Assembly (NCBI GenBank): GCA_947652605.1
Contig: OX393579.1
Span: forward strand, 19,427,674-19,491,673
Direction: 5' to 3'
From: Elmis aenea
Lineage: Eukaryota > Arthropoda > Insecta > Coleoptera > Elmidae
DNA length: 64,000 nucleotides
Shown here: positions 59,859-64,000 of the stretch, piece after piece
How positions within the stretch are numbered: position 1 is the stretch's first letter
Layout of the letters: every line of letters starts with the position of its first letter
The notes under the pieces: generated by a model
Told to the model about the DNA's origin: nothing
The model's input: the letters and a program-made list of their open reading frames with translations, nothing else
Databases searched by the model: none
Program-made: the position numbers and the translations under genes

Positions 59859-60411
59859 CAGGGTGTAGACTTGGATCATGCAACATAGCAATTTCAATGG
59901 TAAAATTTTAAAAGTATATTATCTCCCCTAATTATTAAAAAAAAGTGCAAATAGGTTTTTTGTAGAGAAAAAAATTTTGTATCTATAAATGTAATCAATA
60001 TAAGTTTTTAGTTTTCCAATAACTGAAAATTGAGAAAATTACTTTGACGCGAAATTCATTCTTAATTATACTTATTATATTATTAAACATTTATTTTATA
60101 CAATTGGTTATGTTTTTATTCCAAGAAATAATAAAAATGACAAGAATAAACTTCGCGTCAAAGTGACAGTATAAGCGTTATTAAGATGGGCAGTTGTTGT
60201 CACAGCATACTTCCAAGGCATTACAGATTTTTGTCAAAATGCGTTTAGTAATTTTCTCAATTTTCAGTTATTGGGAAACCAAAATTAATATTGAATATAT
60301 TTATCGATACAGAATTTTTTCTCCACAAAAAACATATTTGCACTTTTTTATACGAGTTTTAAAATGTTACCATAGAAATTGCTATGTTGCGTGATCCAAG
60401 TCTACACCCTG
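59859..60411. mobile_element. Palindromic MITE (553 bp) in the Hmx intron
   Basis: Tips CAGGGTGTAGACTTGGATCA and TGATCCAAGTCTACACCCTG. GCAACATAGCAATTTC and its complement continue inward, and TTTCCAATAACTGAAAATTG pairs with the right arm. The left flank is TA; the right flank is TT, probably a mutated TA. Non-coding; centre near 60130. Confidence 0.88.
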
Positions 60412-60796
60412 TTTAATAAACCATAGTTATTAAATTTGTGTGCCAATTAATACGTAGACTCGTAGAATGTAAAATTTTAGTTAATAAGGTAGGTAGTCAT
60501 TATAAAGATTTTAGAATTTTTTGATCATAGACTTCTTTGAAATGTTAATTTGTTTTGTGTGATTTTATTCGAATACTACAAAATTGTTTTTTTGGCAAAA
60601 TTTGATGTGAACAAGCATGTAGGATGATGCATACAAAGAAAGAGGCGGCAATTTCATTTAATTAAGGGTGGTTGCATAATCATAGTCATTTACCCGCCAC
60701 AATTAAGTGGTATTTTCTTCCCTTCAGTCTCATTTGTTGTTGTAACCGATTTTATTGTGATAAAAAAGATCTCTGTAATTTGTTAAATGGACCTAC

Positions 60797-60939
60797 CGTT
60801 TGGACTACGTCTATCGGGAAGTTGTGGCTGTAGACGTCCCCAGTACCAAGGAAGATTCCGAGGATCTGCAGGAGAACAGAGAGCTGCGTATCTACTACTG
60901 GCCGCTGCTAGGGCTCCAAAATGTGACATAAGGCCTAAC
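60797..60939 (-). CDS. Hmx: Hmx upstream coding exon
   Basis: A 143-bp exon encoding 47 whole codons, including the block MSHFGALAAASSRYAAL and then PWYWGRL. The acceptor is a pyrimidine-rich tract plus CAG (AG at 60940-60941). The donor is G|GTAGGT, with the intron starting at 60796. The exon ends in phase 1 (AAC G) and joins the next exon (GT GGA TCA) to make NGGSTNG with no frame change; this phase match is the main reason to link them. It enters in phase 2, so another coding exon must lie upstream. The Met at 60927-60929 could be an alternative start, but the frame is open before it up to the acceptor. The Ala-rich FGALAAA block resembles N-terminal conserved blocks of insect Hmx proteins, a family memory I cannot check here. 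Confidence 0.85.
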
Positions 60940-61217
60940 CTGGAAAAATAAACATTTGCCTTACAAAAAATTGTAAAAAACACAATGAATAAAATTATAT
61001 TTTAATTTAAGAGTTTTTCAACATTTGTGGTCTTTAGTTGTTTTAATAATTAAAATTATAATTATTATAAAGCATATTTCTTGTAGTTCCGATAAAATTA
61101 CATAATTACATTTTTGCTTATTAACATTACCTTCTTCAATAAAAAATAGTTTCCTACAATTTAGCTATTGCATTATATTTTGTATTTATTGGCATATAAA
61201 CAACGGTCGCACTTATA

Positions 61218-62806
61218 CAGGGTTCTCGTTTTTCGCGGGCCACTATAGGAATCTCGTAAACGGTAAGAGTTACGACTTCGGTTAAACTAGGGCAAAGTTG
61301 TATATTCAGGTGCTTAATAATTTGATGCAAACAGAACTTATTTAGCTCTTTTAGTTTTTGAGATATAGAAAAAAAAGTAAAAAAGTGGATTTTTGTTTTT
61401 TGCCCGTAACTTTTTCATTTGATGTCGAATTTCATTTTTGTAAAAACATTTTTATGGCCACTTTTTGCAAGGAATCAAATTCCCCAATTATATTTTCCGT
61501 GCGACGTTTCGTTTATATAAAACCATCATCAGGTCAATTTTTTCTCATAGACGCTATATCTGATTTTAACGCCAATTTGTAGAGCATTTTATTTTGAATT
61601 CGAAAATGTATAACACTTGGCACTTTTTTGAAACAATTGTTGTTAAAAATGGCAAAAACAAATATTTTATTTAAAACAAATCCTAATCGGCATGGTAAAT
61701 AATTGTCTTTGTCCCTTTTTCCTTGGAAACAGGTAAGTAAACCGTATGAAATTACTATTAAAGGGATTTAATTAAAAAAATAGTTAATAATAAATATCTT
61801 AGGAATGCATTAACATTGTTCACTTATTAGCAAATATTTTTAGAATATTTTCTTCGGTTAAGTAATAAATGTCTCTAAAATTTGTATTTAATCCCTTATT
61901 TGACATACAATTATTTGTAACAAAATTTTCGTAATCAAATAATATAAGTGTCCCTAGTTTACAAAAATCTGTTTATGCTTTTTGCTTATTAGAAGTCATT
62001 AACGCAGATAAAAGGCATAACTCGTTATTTTTTGTTACAAATAATTGTATGCCAAATAAGGGATTAAATACACACTTTAGAGAAATTTATAACTTAACCA
62101 AAGAATATGTTTTAAAAATATTTGCTAATAAGTGAACAATGTTAATGCATTCCTAACATATTTATTATAAACTATTTTTTTAATTAAATCCCTTAAATAG
62201 TAATTTCATGCGGTTTACTTACCTGCTTCCAAGGAAAAAGGGACAAAAACAATTATTTACCATGCCGATTAGGATTTGTTTTAAATGAAATATTTGTTTT
62301 TGCCATTTTTAACAACAATTGTTTCAAAAAAGAGCCAACTGTTATACATTGTCGAATACTATCTCTGAACACGATATAAAGATCATATTTGTTTCAAAAA
62401 AGTCCCAAGTGTTATACATTGTTAAATTCAGAAAAAAATGCTCTACAAATTGGCGTTAAAATCAGATATAGCGTCCATAAGAAAAAATTGACCTGATGAT
62501 GGTTTTATATAAACGAAACGTCGCACGGAAAATATAACTGGGGAATTTGATTCTTTGCAAAAAGTGGCCATGAAAATGTTTTTACAGAAATGAAATTCGA
62601 TATCAAATGAAAAAGTTACGGGCAAAAAACAAAAATCAACTTTTTCCTTTTTTTCCTATATCTCAAAAACTAAAAGAGCTAAATAAGTTCTGTTTGCATC
62701 AAATTATTAAGCACTTGAATATACAACTTTGCCCCAATTTAACCGAAGTCGTAACTCTTACCGTTTACGAGATCTCCATAGTGGCCCGCGAAAAACGAGA
62801 ACCCTG
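61218..62806. mobile_element. Giant palindromic Tc1/mariner-like element (1589 bp)
   Basis: Flanked by TA on both sides (61216-61217, 62807-62808). Tips CAGGGTTCTCGTTTTTCGCG and the complement. The two halves pair for most of their length, about 700-790 bp each, including a GTCGCACGGAAAAT-type block at 61497 (minus) and 62520 (plus). The right half has an extra or rearranged stretch at about 62340-62420. ORFs in the arms are mirror images and do not look like proteins. It lies just upstream of the Hmx exon at 60797-60939. Confidence 0.9.
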
Positions 62807-62809
62807 TAT

Positions 62810-63980
62810 AATATCTGCTTTTACGTCGTAAAAAGTAAACGAGAAACATAATTTTTACCTGCTTATAATAATTTTAAGCACCGTTTGTGCAAATCTGAAA
62901 CTTTTAAAGCAACCGAGGCAGTTAATCTCGTTTTAAGGTCCACTTTTTAACTGAATGCGTGATTAAAAATGCCGTCAGCCATTAAAAACTTATCGCAATT
63001 CTTAATTTCAGTTAATTTTACTTCCGAAACGCTTTTCCACTTAAGACCTTTAAAGTGAGCAGTAAATCAGAGTTAAAAATTAAAGTTAAGGTGCCGTGAA
63101 TCGATATTGTGAAATCCCCATAGCAATCTTCAAACTAAGTCTATCTCCCATTAAATTTGCATCAAGTTAAGTGTTCGAGAGCGAGTATTCCTCAAAGACT
63201 TGGTCCGAACTCAGAAAGCGGAAGAAGACTTCCTCAGAATTCCCTAAGAAGCTTATACCCTCTATTTAAGTGCCTCGATATCGCGATATGATCGATAAAC
63301 AGAACACGCTTTTCATTCTATCTTGGTCCCGAAAAACATGGAAAAATGCAAACGCAAAATTGCCTTAATGCAGACTAGATTTGAAATAAATGAAACAGAC
63401 ACAAGAGCCGTTACAACGATCAAACTAATTCTGTGATGATAAATCAGTTTATTTAAAGAAACACGACTGCATTTTCTAAACAGAAGATCTTTCACGAAAA
63501 GCTTTAAACAATATTGTATAAATTTCTTATAACGTCTTTATTCATGAAGAAACAATAAACATCGCTCCATAATACAATGCTTTAAAAACGTTTTTCTGAT
63601 TTATTTCATCCAAAAAACGGTATGAGTTTCACGTTAATTTTTCATATTACAGATCAACAGAGCGGCATTTTACATTTTAGGAGTGGTAAAGTTTTACTCA
63701 AAATACGCGAGTTTTCATTAATATCTATAAATCGATATAAAATCAAATTAAAACATTTCTTATTATGATAAATCTTAGAATTATTTAAAACATTAATTTT
63801 AAGTTTAAATACATAAAGCTTGAATTAAAAATCACTTAATAATTTCAAAGATAAGAATATCGACTCTTAGTCAGTAGATTATTTTCTTAAAATAATTAAA
63901 TAATAAGCAAATAATCTTCCAACGAAGAGCTTCGCAGCGGTATAGATTTTTTCAGTAAACGATAATTCTTAGAAACAATA
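62810..63980. other. Region upstream of the recognised Hmx exons
   Basis: No exon could be identified on the minus strand that supplies the missing Hmx N-terminus. A somewhat GC-richer stretch at 63090-63310 has no long frame; it could be UTR, promoter or intron. Confidence 0.45.
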
Positions 63981-63982
63981 TA

Positions 63983-64000
63983 CCGGGTGATTCAGTTTTA
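63983..64000. repeat. Tc1/mariner-like tip cut by the window end
   Basis: TA then CGGGTGATTCAGTTTTA at the last bases; consistent with a further element continuing beyond the window. Confidence 0.4.

Noticed and set aside
61358..62831. Mirror-image ORFs in the arms of the 61-62-kb palindrome
   Set aside because: Nearly the same frame appears in both arms on opposite strands simply because the arms are inverted copies; no protein feature.

Overview
The window looks like AT-rich, repeat-dense animal nuclear DNA, most likely from an insect and perhaps a beetle. The taxon is my inference: it rests on an arthropod-style Hmx homeobox gene, insect-type LINE fragments and a very high density of terminal-inverted-repeat (TIR) DNA transposon remnants. 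There is no sign of bacterial gene organisation, and I saw no tRNA, rRNA or CRISPR array.

Host gene. The only host protein-coding gene I can support is Hmx (NK5/H6-like homeobox), on the minus strand at the right end. Two coding exons are visible. The last exon (55423-56255) carries an acidic patch, the homeodomain, the conserved post-homeodomain block and the stop codon. An upstream exon (60797-60939) joins it in matching phase 1 across a 4.5-kb intron. That upstream exon begins in phase 2, so at least one 5' exon with the N-terminus is missing; it lies in 60940-64000 unrecognised, or beyond the window.

Retrotransposons. A 5'-truncated non-LTR retrotransposon with a long intact open frame (endonuclease tail plus reverse transcriptase) lies at 21985-24686, minus strand. 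Smaller fragments are a Jockey-like 3' end (33561-34070, plus), two copies of a decayed LINE C-terminus (11404-11610 and 33193-33520, minus) and a coiled-coil ORF1-like piece (12411-12695, minus).

DNA transposons make up most of what I can recognise. (i) hAT-type elements with 8-bp target-site duplications (TSDs): 15671-15926, 25362-25619, 26407-27647, 32295-32830, 40388-41309, 46157-47341, and 48959-50697, which keeps a broken transposase. (ii) Many Tc1/mariner-like elements whose tips are TA-CAGGGTG, several of them near-complete long palindromes: 15216-16233, 16238-17338, 51381-52727, 59859-60411 and 61218-62806. (iii) Foldback elements whose arms contain short tandem repeats (7311-7912, 18985-19470). 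(iv) A probable pogo/Tigger-like remnant (3156-5032). Nested insertions are common and give relative ages.

The remaining stretches (for example 8-9 kb, 17.4-18.9 kb, 27.7-29.8 kb, 38.7-40.4 kb, 42.7-44.5 kb, 52.8-55.4 kb, 56.8-58.8 kb, 62.8-64 kb) hold no gene I recognise. Those next to Hmx may hold its regulatory DNA. I found no convincing new multi-gene system. The most unusual material is the set of long palindromic elements and the two foldback elements with tandem-repeat arms.
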